Of a stretch of 64,000 nt of DNA, positions 44,137 through 52,366 are shown one piece after another (the first letter of the stretch is position 1; the number at the start of each line of letters is the position of its first letter). The notes below the pieces were generated by a model. The model did not search any database and had not been told where the DNA came from. It worked only from the letters and a program-made list of their open reading frames with translations. The translations under genes were made by a program, and so were the position numbers. The stretch comes from Magnimaribacter mokuoloeensis. Its GTDB lineage: Bacteria > Pseudomonadota > Gammaproteobacteria > Magnimaribacterales > Magnimaribacteraceae. Location: positions 682,001-746,000 of the forward strand of contig CP151794.1 of assembly GCA_041860225.1 (NCBI GenBank), read 5' to 3'.

Positions 44137-44206
44137 AAAAGAATTTAAATCTATTATATTAGCCTTAATAATAGGCATATTAATGGTATTTATTTTAGGA
44201 GCGTAA
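44123..44206 (+). CDS. Possible 27-residue single-helix membrane peptide
   Basis: ATG at 44123 to TAA at 44204-44206. The peptide has a basic start (MNQIKKEFK) followed by an uninterrupted hydrophobic helix (SIILALIIGILMVFILGA), the typical form of bacterial small membrane proteins. A good GAGAGA ribosome site lies four bases upstream. It overlaps the gene before it by 14 bases and abuts the RidA start with no gap, which favours translation in an operon. Shortness keeps the confidence moderate. Confidence 0.5.
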   Translation: MNQIKKEFKSIILALIIGILMVFILGA

Positions 44207-44593
44207 ATGAATAAAAAATTGTTAAGAGAAGGTCCTTATGCTGACTTTTTTTCGCAGGGGGTACAGGTTGGAAACGTGCTCACCTTGGCAGGTCAGATTG
44301 GTACAGATGCTGCTGGAAACACGCCACAAGACATAAAAGGACAAATGGTGATTTGTTACGAAAATATTAAAAATGTATTAAAAGAATTTAATGCATCCCT
44401 TGATAATGTAATAGATGAGACATGGTTTGTGACTGATGTGGAAGATTGCATGAATAATGTTGGAGATATTTTTGCTGAAAGAGAGAGGATATATGGTCGC
44501 AAACCCGAAGTCTCTCAGACGCTTGTGGGAACAAGTGCTTTAGTGCAACCAAATCTGAAAATTGAAATTAAATGCATTGCCTACGTTGATTAA
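44207..44593 (+). CDS. RidA/YjgF-family protein without the catalytic arginine
   Basis: 128 residues with the RidA fold: FFSQGVQVGNVLTLAGQIG, KNVLKEFNASLDNVIDETWFVTD, and PEVSQTLVGTSALVQPNLKIEIKCIA at the end. RidA enzymes hydrolyse 2-aminoacrylate with an Arg in the P-x-R-S motif; here the same place reads PEVS, so Val replaces Arg. This type (Rid subfamilies other than RidA proper) has no enamine deaminase activity in known cases and its role is open. AGGAG of the ribosome site lies within the small membrane frame before it. Confidence 0.88.
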   Translation: MNKKLLREGPYADFFSQGVQVGNVLTLAGQIGTDAAGNTPQDIKGQMVICYENIKNVLKEFNASLDNVIDETWFVTDVEDCMNNVGDIFAERERIYGRKPEVSQTLVGTSALVQPNLKIEIKCIAYVD

Positions 44594-44597
44594 AGGG

Positions 44598-44858
44598 ATG
44601 AGTAAAAAAAATTTTGAAGAATCTTTAGTTCTGCTTACAAAGAAAATTGAGGGGTTAGAGAATCAAATTAAAGATCTTCAATCTCAACAACTTGAAACTG
44701 GCCAAAATATTGTCACACTAATTCAGCATGCAGAAACCATGAATAATGTTACTGATGCATCGGGATTACTGGCTGAACATGTAACTGATCTCGAAAATAG
44801 GCTTAATCTAGTTATTGATTGGATGAAGGAAGAAATCAGACAAAGAGGTCTTAATTAA
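44598..44858 (+). CDS. Small coiled-coil protein, unknown
   Basis: 86 residues from the ATG at 44598, which follows the RidA stop by four bases; an upstream start at 44562 lies inside RidA and is unlikely. The product is almost wholly helical with heptad repeats (LTKKIEGLENQIKDLQSQQ and HVTDLENRLNLVIDWMKEEI). No family recognised. Could be a structural or adaptor protein of the same operon. Confidence 0.65.
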   Translation: MSKKNFEESLVLLTKKIEGLENQIKDLQSQQLETGQNIVTLIQHAETMNNVTDASGLLAEHVTDLENRLNLVIDWMKEEIRQRGLN

Positions 44859-44866
44859 TCTTTTTT

Positions 44867-46672
44867 ATGAGGTCTTGTCTCTTCTTTCTTTTTCTTTTTT
44901 TCTCGTTATTTATCAACTCTAAAGTTGAAAAAATTATCGAAGAAAACTGCGCTTCATGTCACGAAAATAAATCTCTTAAATTAATCTCTATTGCTTCTAT
45001 GTCTCAATACTCTGAAGAAGATTTATTGAGAATATTAGAAGCAGGAAAAATGAAATCTCAAGCAAGAGGACTTTCAGAGGATGAAAAAAAATCAATAGCA
45101 AAGTACCTTGCGAAGCAAAATCAAAGCTATGTTGATACAAATTACTCAAATTCCTGTGAACGCCAACTGTCTATTAGCAATTTCAAAAAAGGATCTAAAT
45201 GGACAAGCTGGGGTTTTGACTCCTCAAATACCCGATACCAACCTGAAAGCAATATAGACTCTTCAAATATAAAAAAATTAAAACTGAAATGGTCTTTTGG
45301 CCTAAACGAGACAGATACAAGAGGACAACCAATAGCTGTTGGGGGGGTAATTTTTGTTTCCGGCAAGTCCTTACATGCGTTAGATAAAGAAACGGGTTGT
45401 AGCTTCTGGAGCTTTCAACCTAAATCTAATGCTGTATTTAGAAACTCTCCTGTTTTTGATGGCGCAAAAGAAGATGCTATCTATATAGTTGATTCTAATT
45501 TTATTGTTTATAAGTTGAACATTCTCAATGGAACTGTTGTTTGGAAAACTAAAATAAATAAAGAATTTGAATCAAACACCTCCTCAGCCTCACCAACACT
45601 AGCAGGTAATCTTCTATTTGTTCCTATCTCAACCTATGAAACTGTCTTGGCAATTGATCCAAATTATGAATGTTGTAAAAGCAGCGGAGGGATGATCGCT
45701 ATTAATTCTGAGAATGGAGAAATAATATGGAATCATAGAATAGAGGAACAAGCTAAATTCACTAAAAAAGGTTTAATAACAAGGACAAAAAAATACGCAC
45801 CGGCTGGTTCTGCAGTTTGGAATTCTCCGAGTATTGATTTTCAGGAAGGAAAGGTTTTTTTTGGAACTGGCCAAAGTTTACAATCCCCTGCATCTAAGAA
45901 CAGCGATTCCATTATTTCTCTAGATATTAATTCAGGTAAAAAAGTATGGGTAACTCAAACTCTTTCTGGAGACGCCTACAACGTAGGATGTGAGATTCCG
46001 ATAGTGAGAAGCATGGTCTGCCCTGAAGAAAAGGGACCAGATTTTGATTTTGGTGCTTCAGTTATTCAAACAACTGATTTGGATGGAAATAAGATTCTAT
46101 TGGCAGGACAAAAATCAGGTTGGGTTTTCAAACTTAATCCTTTGACGGGCGAAATAGATTGGAAGAAAAAAGTTGGCAATGGAGGTTTACTTGGTGGCAT
46201 CCATTTTGGAATGGCAACTGATAATAAAAAACTATATGTTCCTATTTCAGATAGATGGGTCAATAGAGATTATGACAAGGAAGCTAAACCGGGTTTATAC
46301 GCTTTAGATTTTCTCAAAGGAGAAATAATTTGGTCCTTCATACCAAAAAATATATGTTCTGAGAGAAAACCGTTATATGGAGAAGGAAATTGCTTCTTGG
46401 GCTACTCGGCACCAATATCAGTAACTAATGATATTTTATTTGCAGGTTCATTAGATGGCACTTTATCTGCTCATTCTGTTATGAGTGGTAATAAATTATG
46501 GGAATTTGATACGCTTCAAGCCTACGAAACTGTAAACAAAATACCAGCTATTGGGGGATCAATGGATGTAGCTGGACCAGTGATAGTAGATAATTGGCTA
46601 TTTGTAACCAGTGGCTATGCTCAGCATGGTCAAATGACTGGGAATGTTATTTTGGCTTTTTCGATTGATTAA
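44867..46672 (+). CDS. Cytochrome c - PQQ beta-propeller dehydrogenase (polyvinyl-alcohol-dehydrogenase-like)
   Basis: 601 residues exported to the periplasm (hydrophobic N-terminus to about residue 18). A short cytochrome c domain comes first, with C28-xx-C31-H32 (CASCH) and a possible axial Met in EAGKMKSQ. From about residue 100 a beta-propeller of quinoprotein type follows (TSWGFDSSNTRYQPESNI, ALDKETGCSFWSF, IAINSENGEIIWNHR, SLDINSGKKVWVTQ), as in polyvinyl alcohol dehydrogenases, which pass electrons from PQQ to their own haem. Substrate likely an alcohol or diol. A vicinal Cys-Cys (ECCKSSGG) resembles the disulfide ring of quinoprotein alcohol dehydrogenases. It converges on the DUF6644/DUF6152 operon, sharing stop-codon bases. 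Confidence 0.88.
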   Translation: MRSCLFFLFLFFSLFINSKVEKIIEENCASCHENKSLKLISIASMSQYSEEDLLRILEAGKMKSQARGLSEDEKKSIAKYLAKQNQSYVDTNYSNSCERQLSISNFKKGSKWTSWGFDSSNTRYQPESNIDSSNIKKLKLKWSFGLNETDTRGQPIAVGGVIFVSGKSLHALDKETGCSFWSFQPKSNAVFRNSPVFDGAKEDAIYIVDSNFIVYKLNILNGTVVWKTKINKEFESNTSSASPTLAGNLLFVPISTYETVLAIDPNYECCKSSGGMIAINSENGEIIWNHRIEEQAKFTKKGLITRTKKYAPAGSAVWNSPSIDFQEGKVFFGTGQSLQSPASKNSDSIISLDINSGKKVWVTQTLSGDAYNVGCEIPIVRSMVCPEEKGPDFDFGASVIQTTDLDGNKILLAGQKSGWVFKLNPLTGEIDWKKKVGNGGLLGGIHFGMATDNKKLYVPISDRWVNRDYDKEAKPGLYALDFLKGEIIWSFIPKNICSERKPLYGEGNCFLGYSAPISVTNDILFAGSLDGTLSAHSVMSGNKLWEFDTLQAYETVNKIPAIGGSMDVAGPVIVDNWLFVTSGYAQHGQMTGNVILAFSID

Positions 46673-47145
46673 GAAAACCCAATCCACCTACCAGAGGCTG
46701 CGACAACAACCCAGATTGAAAAGGACAATACTCCTATCAATTTATGAAGCAGACTATTTTGGTTCCTTTGTATAAGTGGATTTCTCACAAAATAAACGAA
46801 TAGAACGCCAATTATTAAACATGTAATTTTTATCCAAAAAGCGTGACTGTAATAACACTTTACTGCTTCACTTAAAAAAAGAGGAATTCCTGTTACGATC
46901 AATACTAACAATCCAAAATTAAACCAACGCCTGGTTTGAGATAAAACATAGATGGCACTTTCTGAACGAAGCAATAGCCCCAAAAGCCTAAAATCACATA
47001 TAACAATCGAACCCCCTAAGATAGCTAGGCCTAATAAATGAAAGGATTGTATAACCGGGAAAAGCCATAATGATCCTCGTATGTATTCACCTATGAAGCC
47101 ATCTTCCAGGACATAAATAACTTCTAATAATTCATTAGATTCCAT
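46669..47145 (-). CDS. DUF6644-like four-helix membrane protein (second copy)
   Basis: 158 residues with four helices. IRGSLWLFPVIQSFHLLGLAILGGSIVICDFRLLGLLLR matches the DUF6644 pattern (helix with His, then a D-x-R-L-x-G turn). The His in the first helix could bind haem, as in small b-type cytochromes, but this is not shown. It is the last gene of the operon and overlaps the other DUF6644-like gene by 11 bases. Confidence 0.78.
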   Translation of the reverse strand: MESNELLEVIYVLEDGFIGEYIRGSLWLFPVIQSFHLLGLAILGGSIVICDFRLLGLLLRSESAIYVLSQTRRWFNFGLLVLIVTGIPLFLSEAVKCYYSHAFWIKITCLIIGVLFVYFVRNPLIQRNQNSLLHKLIGVLSFSIWVVVAASGRWIGFS

Positions 47146-47713
47146 CTAAACCCTCGTAAAGATCTGATTCAGTTGTGCAACTTATCAAGAAATTAATAAA
47201 GTCAGGTTGTGGTTGTCGACCACAATCAAACCAGTTATAGGCAATCATTCTTCCTGAAATTATGACCAAACTCCAAAGAAATAAAGATGCCAATGCACTT
47301 TGTTTCATCCGAGAAGGTATATGACTATCTTTATCCCATTTTTTACTTTCTTTATTCATAGTTTTATGAAAGTAATAGGCGTTTAATCCTGCAATAATTA
47401 TTAAGAAAAACTTTGTTCTGAAAAATAGATTTTGATAATTTCTTATGGGCACAGCGTAAAAAAGTAAAAACCCTGTAATACACATAAATACAAAGCCAAT
47501 AATCGTCAAAGGAAGAATCCTTTTGTTCATCTGGCTTATGGAGAGTTCTTGAAAAACATGTCCGGTTAATCTCAGGTCTACAAAAAGTAAAGTCCCAAAA
47601 AATATAGCAATGAAAAGCACATGAGCAGACTCAATCCATGGATACATATATAAAGACTCTCTAAGTCCTATGCTCCAAGGTGTTAAGGAAAGCCACTCAA
47701 TGAATTCAAGCAT
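47135..47713 (-). CDS. DUF6644-like four-helix membrane protein (first copy)
   Basis: 192 residues. ESLYMYPWIESAHVLFIAIFFGTLLFVDLRLTG is the DUF6644 signature, followed by FVFMCITGFLLFY and two more helices; a periplasmic C-terminal tail of about 30 residues carries two cysteines (DCGRQ... SCTTES). Like its paralogue it retains the His in the first helix. It lies between the second copy and the cytochrome c gene (five-base gap), which suggests a membrane redox function. Confidence 0.8.
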   Translation of the reverse strand: MLEFIEWLSLTPWSIGLRESLYMYPWIESAHVLFIAIFFGTLLFVDLRLTGHVFQELSISQMNKRILPLTIIGFVFMCITGFLLFYAVPIRNYQNLFFRTKFFLIIIAGLNAYYFHKTMNKESKKWDKDSHIPSRMKQSALASLFLWSLVIISGRMIAYNWFDCGRQPQPDFINFLISCTTESDLYEGLDGI

Positions 47714-47718
47714 TCAAA

Positions 47719-48150
47719 TTACTTCTTCATATATACGTTATGGCAAGCTACACAAGCTTGATATAAATCAGCTCCAATTTGAAAAAGAGCTTCAGAATTT
47801 TTGGCTTCCGCTGCTTGAAGTGCCTGTCTACCAATTGGTTCAAGCAAGGAAGAAAAGGCAACCCAGTCCTCTCTTCCCAAAGATCTATCTGATCGCTTCA
47901 ATGAATAACTACTTTCTATAATAACCTGAGCACCGAATATCACTTCACTCCAACCTTCATCATCTTTAGGTTCTAAACTAATCTCTCCTTCTTCTGTTAT
48001 TACAGAACCTGCGGATTCCCAAATTCTTTCGGCAGCAGGAGTAATAAAATAAGCCATGAGATCATGCATATCATGGTCTTCCTTTGAGTTGATTGTAGAA
48101 CTAAGAAAAAAAAATGGTAAAAATATAAGAAGATCTCTTATAAATCTCAC
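47719..48150 (-). CDS. Periplasmic cytochrome c with C-terminal haem site
   Basis: 143 residues with a signal peptide (to about residue 22). The haem motif C133-xx-C136-H137 (QACVACHNVY) is at the very end, as in class II (c-prime type) four-helix cytochromes; the helical segments before it fit. It overlaps the DUF6152 gene by one base. Most likely an electron carrier or gas/redox-binding partner of the proteins in this operon. Confidence 0.88.
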   Translation of the reverse strand: MRFIRDLLIFLPFFFLSSTINSKEDHDMHDLMAYFITPAAERIWESAGSVITEEGEISLEPKDDEGWSEVIFGAQVIIESSYSLKRSDRSLGREDWVAFSSLLEPIGRQALQAAEAKNSEALFQIGADLYQACVACHNVYMKK

Positions 48151-48587
48151 TACCTTCTCTCTCTTGGATCAGCACCATCTCTTGGCGCTCCTGTCCCTGA
48201 TGAACCCATAAAGACTTTTCTGCCATCGGGGAAGGTAACATCTCGACCGTTTGCTATACATCGAGGTAAACAAAGCTTTCCTTTACTTTGATAGCCTCTT
48301 ACAACAATTACTGTTCCAGGTTTGATACTATCCTTGGTAATCCCATTTCTTATAAGAGTATTGGGCGTCCCTCCTTCGACCATCCATATCGTACTCTTTC
48401 CCTGATCTTCTACCTCAACATGAACCCACGCATGGGGATTAATCCACTCAACTTTCAATACCTTACCGGTAATATTTATCGGTGCATTAGCATCAAATTC
48501 TGCTGTGAAAGCATGATGAGACAATACGATAGAACTATAAAAATATAAAAATATAATTGATGTAACTTGAATAATTAGATTTTTCAT
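48150..48587 (-). CDS. DUF6152 family secreted protein
   Basis: 145 residues with a signal peptide followed by SHHAFTAEFDANAPINITGKVLKVEWINPHAWVHVEV, the clear DUF6152 signature with conserved His residues near the mature N-terminus and in NPHAW. The later FPDGRKVFMGSSGTG also fits. An OB-like small barrel is probable. Function unknown, but it is often found with the secreted proteins seen upstream here. One base is shared with each neighbour. Confidence 0.9.
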   Translation of the reverse strand: MKNLIIQVTSIIFLYFYSSIVLSHHAFTAEFDANAPINITGKVLKVEWINPHAWVHVEVEDQGKSTIWMVEGGTPNTLIRNGITKDSIKPGTVIVVRGYQSKGKLCLPRCIANGRDVTFPDGRKVFMGSSGTGAPRDGADPRERR

Positions 48588-49567
48588 TATCTCTCCTCTG
48601 CTCTGGCACCAGCTAAAATATTTGCCATTGCATAATTTCCTTCATGACAAGCATATTCATATATTCTACTTTCTGTTGATCTAAGAGGCATTTCTCCTTT
48701 CCAAACATCTCTATAAGCCTTTTTATCGTTTACCTCGAATTGATATAAGATTTCATCCTTGCTTACTCTAGTGAATCTCTCCGTAACTTCGGCTCCTTCC
48801 ATCATAAGTATTTGATGTCTTATAGCAGCCCTAAACTTTTGTTGAGGGTGATGGTTTTTTGTTTTGACAACCAAAGTTTGACCTTCCCACCATCCTACAG
48901 AGTCCCCTAACCAAGGTTTCATATTATCGGGGTTATGATCAGAGTCTAATCTGATTATCCTGGCGTCATGATTCATTTCTACCATTATCATAACGTAACC
49001 TGGAGACTGAACTATTTGGTAGTGATTATTGTAAAGTACATTAAGCATTGGAGGTCCGCCGCTAGAACCGAAGCCAACAACACATCTTTCTCCTAAACTT
49101 CGTTCTTCAGGATGATCAGCTCTGGTAAACATTCTATAAATAGATGGTCCTTCAATAGCCCATCGGGTCAGCCTTCTCGGCAACTTTCCACTCTCTGGAT
49201 AAGTGATTATTGAGCTTCTATATTTGCCATCTAATTTAAAAAAGTCACTTCCCGGATCCATCCAGGCAACATTGTATCCGCCAACATCTCCGCCTGATTC
49301 TGGTGTTTCTCCTTGTGCGTAAGGATTATCTAGGGTTTGGTTAAATTCTTCAGAAGATTGCCTTGCAGTCATAGCTTCGTCGTCAGAAATCTCTAGGCTT
49401 TTAAAATAGTCGGGACGTTCAAGAGTAGTCAAACTGGCATTAGTCCAAACCCCTTGAAGATTAGGATCTCCAAACCAGGTTTCTTTCGTATACTCCTCTG
49501 ACCATATGCTCAAACTTATAGTAAATATAAAAGAATGTATTATTTTATTTAGCACGCCATTCTCCAT
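48587..49567 (-). CDS. Secreted protein of an uncharacterised family (second member)
   Basis: 326 residues with an N-terminal hydrophobic segment (NKIIHSFIFTISLSIW). The features GDPNLQGVWTNASLTTLERP, ERCVVGFGSSGGPPMLNVLYNNHYQIVQSP, VEMNHDARIIRLDSDH and WLGDSVGWWEGQTLVVKTKN are those of an abundant but undescribed family in marine and soil Proteobacteria. The repeated GxWxG-like (WWEGxTLVVxT) segment suggests a beta-barrel, possibly binding a lipid-like ligand. It overlaps the related gene upstream by 23 bases. Confidence 0.82.
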   Translation of the reverse strand: MENGVLNKIIHSFIFTISLSIWSEEYTKETWFGDPNLQGVWTNASLTTLERPDYFKSLEISDDEAMTARQSSEEFNQTLDNPYAQGETPESGGDVGGYNVAWMDPGSDFFKLDGKYRSSIITYPESGKLPRRLTRWAIEGPSIYRMFTRADHPEERSLGERCVVGFGSSGGPPMLNVLYNNHYQIVQSPGYVMIMVEMNHDARIIRLDSDHNPDNMKPWLGDSVGWWEGQTLVVKTKNHHPQQKFRAAIRHQILMMEGAEVTERFTRVSKDEILYQFEVNDKKAYRDVWKGEMPLRSTESRIYEYACHEGNYAMANILAGARAEER

Positions 49568-50363
49568 ATAGAAGCTCCTCTACGAACTCAACGCATTTAA
49601 ACTGTTGTAGTTGAGCATCTTGACCTGTTTTTTTATAAAGATTCATCTTAATAGTCCATGGTCGGGTATAAGTCTCTTCATCTTCTAAAGTTGCTTCATA
49701 TTCCATGACATGGTCATTAACTAAGGTATATTTTTCAGTAACATTTAATTTGTCTGAATGAAAATTTCCTGACCTATCTAACCATGTTTGCCCATTAAAG
49801 CCATTGGTTTTAATAATAAAAGAATTATCTTTCCAATAGCCCCATGACTGACCCATCCAAGAATCTACTGGAGCTTCTCCTGGATCTTGCAAGAGTATAT
49901 TTCTTGTTGCACCAGCATATTCATAAGCAAAAAAAACAGCCTCAGCACTTTGAAAGATTTGGAAAGCATATGGCATATAAGTAGCTCTTGGCACACCAGG
50001 CAGATAGCACTTTATCTCTGGATCTTTATTTAGCCAGTCCTCCTTATTTTTATTCCTTATCTTAAGCGCGCTTTTCTTATATGGAATCTTGCCTCCTTCA
50101 ACTACACTAAGCCCTGCTGGGACCGAGCCTACTGCTCCTAAAGCAAGAATATCAGGATGTGGTAACGGGACTACAGGCCCTTCGACAAGTTGCATCGCGG
50201 CAGATGCTGAATGTGCCTCCAAATTATAATTAGCCCTATTCATGACTTGCCACACTCCATTAAGATCGGGCTTACCATTGGGTCCTACTGATATGTCCGT
50301 AAACACAGAGTTAGGGACAATTGCCAAGAAAAATATAGTTATAAGTATTCTAAGATTGAACAA
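49545..50363 (-). CDS. Secreted protein of an uncharacterised family (first member of the operon)
   Basis: 272 residues, signal peptide to about residue 22. GKPDLNGVWQVMNRANYNLE and SWMGQSWGYWKDNSFIIKTNGFNGQTW mirror the pattern of the next gene, so the two are distant paralogues in a row; PEIKCYLPGVPRATYMPYAFQI replaces the GGPPMLNVLY part. It opens the six-gene operon that ends with the DUF6644-like proteins. The role is unknown. Confidence 0.8.
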   Translation of the reverse strand: MFNLRILITIFFLAIVPNSVFTDISVGPNGKPDLNGVWQVMNRANYNLEAHSASAAMQLVEGPVVPLPHPDILALGAVGSVPAGLSVVEGGKIPYKKSALKIRNKNKEDWLNKDPEIKCYLPGVPRATYMPYAFQIFQSAEAVFFAYEYAGATRNILLQDPGEAPVDSWMGQSWGYWKDNSFIIKTNGFNGQTWLDRSGNFHSDKLNVTEKYTLVNDHVMEYEATLEDEETYTRPWTIKMNLYKKTGQDAQLQQFKCVEFVEELLYGEWRAK

Positions 50364-50517
50364 AATTAACCTCCCCTTTTAATAATAATAACCAATAAAA
50401 TATTTTCATCAAAAAAAATGACTAGTTTATCCAGCTAAATAAATACTTATAAAAAGCCGTAAGATTAGTCAGATAATGTGATGTAGAATAACGAGCTTTA
50501 TAACCTAAGGAGAAAAA

Positions 50518-51687
50518 ATGTCTGAAAGAGAGTTTGACGTAATTGTTTTTGGAGCAAGTGGGTACACAGGAAAGCTCGTTGCAGAGTATATGGGCAAAGA
50601 ATATGGTAATGATGAATCCATAAGATGGGCAATTGCGGGAAGGAATAAAGGCAAACTATCTTCAGTAAAAAAAGATCTGAATCTCAATGAAAGTGTTTCT
50701 ATTATTGAAGTAGATAGCACAAATAAAGACTCTCTAGATTCAATGACAAGTTCAGCTAAATGTATATTAACTACTGTAGGTCCATATCAACTCTATGGAT
50801 CAAGTTTAGTACAGTCTTGCTCTGAAAATGGAACAGACTATGTTGATCTAACTGGTGAACCTGGCTGGATGTATGAAATGATTAATGCTCATCAAGAAAC
50901 TGCAAAAAATTCTGGAGCAAGAATAGTATTTTCATGTGGGTTTGATAGCATTCCATTCGACTTAGGAGTCTATTTTGTTCAGCAAGCGGCGCAAGAGAAA
51001 TATGGAAAACCTGCGAAACATGTTCGCGGCAGGGTAAAAGCCATGAATGGAGAGTTTTCAGGAGGCACCATTGCTTCTCTTGGAGCTACCATGGCAACCC
51101 TCAAAGAGAAACCTGAGTTAATACAAGTATTATCTAATCCTTTTTCTTTAACGGAAGGTTTTGAGGGACCAGCACAATTAGATGATTCGAAAGTACTATT
51201 AGATGAGAAACTCAATATGTGGGTAGCTCCTTTTGTTATGGCTCCAATCAATACAAAGAATGTTCATAGATCAAATGCCCTTCTGGGACATGAATATGGT
51301 GAGGATTTCTGTTACGACGAAATGATGATTGCTGGCGAGGGTGAAGAAGGAAAACAAATCGCTGATGCTATGAATTCTTCAAACCCAATGGGTGGTGACA
51401 ATTTACCACAACCAGGAGAGGGTCCTAGCAAAGAATCTAGAGAACAAGGAAATTATGACGTACTTTTCTTTGCTGATTTTGATGAAGGTTCAATTGAAGC
51501 AAGGGTTACAGGAGATATGGATCCAGGATATGGTTCAACTTCGAAAATGATTACTGAAAGCGCTTTATGCCTTGTTCAAGACTGTGAAGATCTTTCTGGA
51601 GGTATGTATACACCAGCTCCTGCAATGGGTGAGAAGTTGATAAAAAGACTAACTAAAAATGCTGGCCTTACTTTCGATATATTATAA
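50518..51687 (+). CDS. Saccharopine-dehydrogenase-like NAD(P)-binding protein (enoyl reductase type)
   Basis: 389 residues. The Rossmann start is VIVFGASGYTGKL (GASGYTG, residues 12-18), followed by AGRNKGKL, TVGPYQLYGSSLV, YVDLTGEPGWM and CGFDSIPFDLG, as in the trans-acting enoyl reductase / saccharopine-dehydrogenase-like family of bacteria. These proteins reduce unsaturated lipid precursors with NADPH in known mycobacterial cases. AAGGAG precedes the ATG, and the gene is divergent from the DUF operon with 154 bases between. Confidence 0.9.
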   Translation: MSEREFDVIVFGASGYTGKLVAEYMGKEYGNDESIRWAIAGRNKGKLSSVKKDLNLNESVSIIEVDSTNKDSLDSMTSSAKCILTTVGPYQLYGSSLVQSCSENGTDYVDLTGEPGWMYEMINAHQETAKNSGARIVFSCGFDSIPFDLGVYFVQQAAQEKYGKPAKHVRGRVKAMNGEFSGGTIASLGATMATLKEKPELIQVLSNPFSLTEGFEGPAQLDDSKVLLDEKLNMWVAPFVMAPINTKNVHRSNALLGHEYGEDFCYDEMMIAGEGEEGKQIADAMNSSNPMGGDNLPQPGEGPSKESREQGNYDVLFFADFDEGSIEARVTGDMDPGYGSTSKMITESALCLVQDCEDLSGGMYTPAPAMGEKLIKRLTKNAGLTFDIL

Positions 51688-51717
51688 ATATAACTTATAG
51701 TATAAAATAAATTTAGT

Positions 51718-51723
51718 GTATAA
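51718..51723 (+). promoter_or_regulatory. Candidate -10 box (TATAAT) directly before pseudoazurin
   Basis: A perfect TATAAT ends eight bases before the ATG at 51731. Transcription starting about seven bases after it would begin at or just before the start codon, giving a leaderless mRNA. No good -35 is seen at the right distance (TTATAA-like sequences only). Confidence 0.4.
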
Positions 51724-51730
51724 TGCAGGT

Positions 51731-52168
51731 ATGACAAAACTTGCATATACACTTATTCTGACTCTCTTTTCTTTTCACACCTTCTCTGAAGCGTATGTTG
51801 TAAAAATGTTGAATGCTGGAAAAGAAGGAATGATGGTTTTTGAGCCTGCTGTCCTCACTATTAAAAAGGGAGATACAGTTAAATTTGTTGCGACCGATGT
51901 TTCCCATAATTCCTCATCAGTTGACGGTATGATCCCTGCAGGAGCAACCCCTTGGGTCGGAGCTCTTAGTCAAGATATTGAAGTGACTCTTACTGAAGAA
52001 GGTGTTTATGTTTATCAGTGTACACCTCATAACATGATGGCCATGGTAGGTGTCATAAAAGTTGAATCAAGCGCCAATCTTGAACAAGTTAAACAACAAG
52101 CCCAGTCATATAAAAAAACATTTTTAATGAATCAAGAAAGACTAGACAACTATCTTTCAGAAATATAA
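51731..52168 (+). CDS. Pseudoazurin, type 1 copper protein
   Basis: 145 residues from the ATG at 51731; a GTG five codons earlier is possible but overlaps the -10 box and would spoil the signal peptide (MTKLAYTLILTLFSFHTFSEA). The copper ligands are His59 in VSHNSSS, and Cys97, His100 and Met105 in CTPHNMMAM, with the spacing of pseudoazurin. VFEPAVLTIKKGDTVKFVA is the usual N-terminal strand. It carries electrons in the periplasm, e.g. between cytochromes and reductases, and could serve the neighbouring PQQ/cytochrome c cluster. Confidence 0.94.
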   Translation: MTKLAYTLILTLFSFHTFSEAYVVKMLNAGKEGMMVFEPAVLTIKKGDTVKFVATDVSHNSSSVDGMIPAGATPWVGALSQDIEVTLTEEGVYVYQCTPHNMMAMVGVIKVESSANLEQVKQQAQSYKKTFLMNQERLDNYLSEI

Positions 52169-52174
52169 AAAATT

Positions 52175-52363
52175 ATGAAATTACAAATCGTAAAAGATCA
52201 AGCCGATGAGAATACTTTCCAAGAGTGGAGAGAAGAAGATTACATGAATAAGATGGATTTTAATCCTTTAGTTATGTTCGTCGTTATACCTACTATAGTT
52301 CAAGCAGCCTGCTTGATCTTTATGGGCGGTGCAATGCTTCTAAATACAGCAATATTTGCTTAA
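52175..52363 (+). CDS. Possible small membrane protein after pseudoazurin
   Basis: 62 residues; a charged first half (QIVKDQADENTFQEWREEDYMNK) and one hydrophobic helix (about 32-60). It follows pseudoazurin by six bases with no obvious ribosome site. The codon pattern is like that of its neighbours. No family recognised. Confidence 0.5.
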   Translation: MKLQIVKDQADENTFQEWREEDYMNKMDFNPLVMFVVIPTIVQAACLIFMGGAMLLNTAIFA

Positions 52364-52366
52364 AAC

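Noticed and set aside
44562..44597. Earlier start for the coiled-coil protein
   Set aside because: It would lie inside the RidA-like gene; the ATG at 44598 gives a clean protein.
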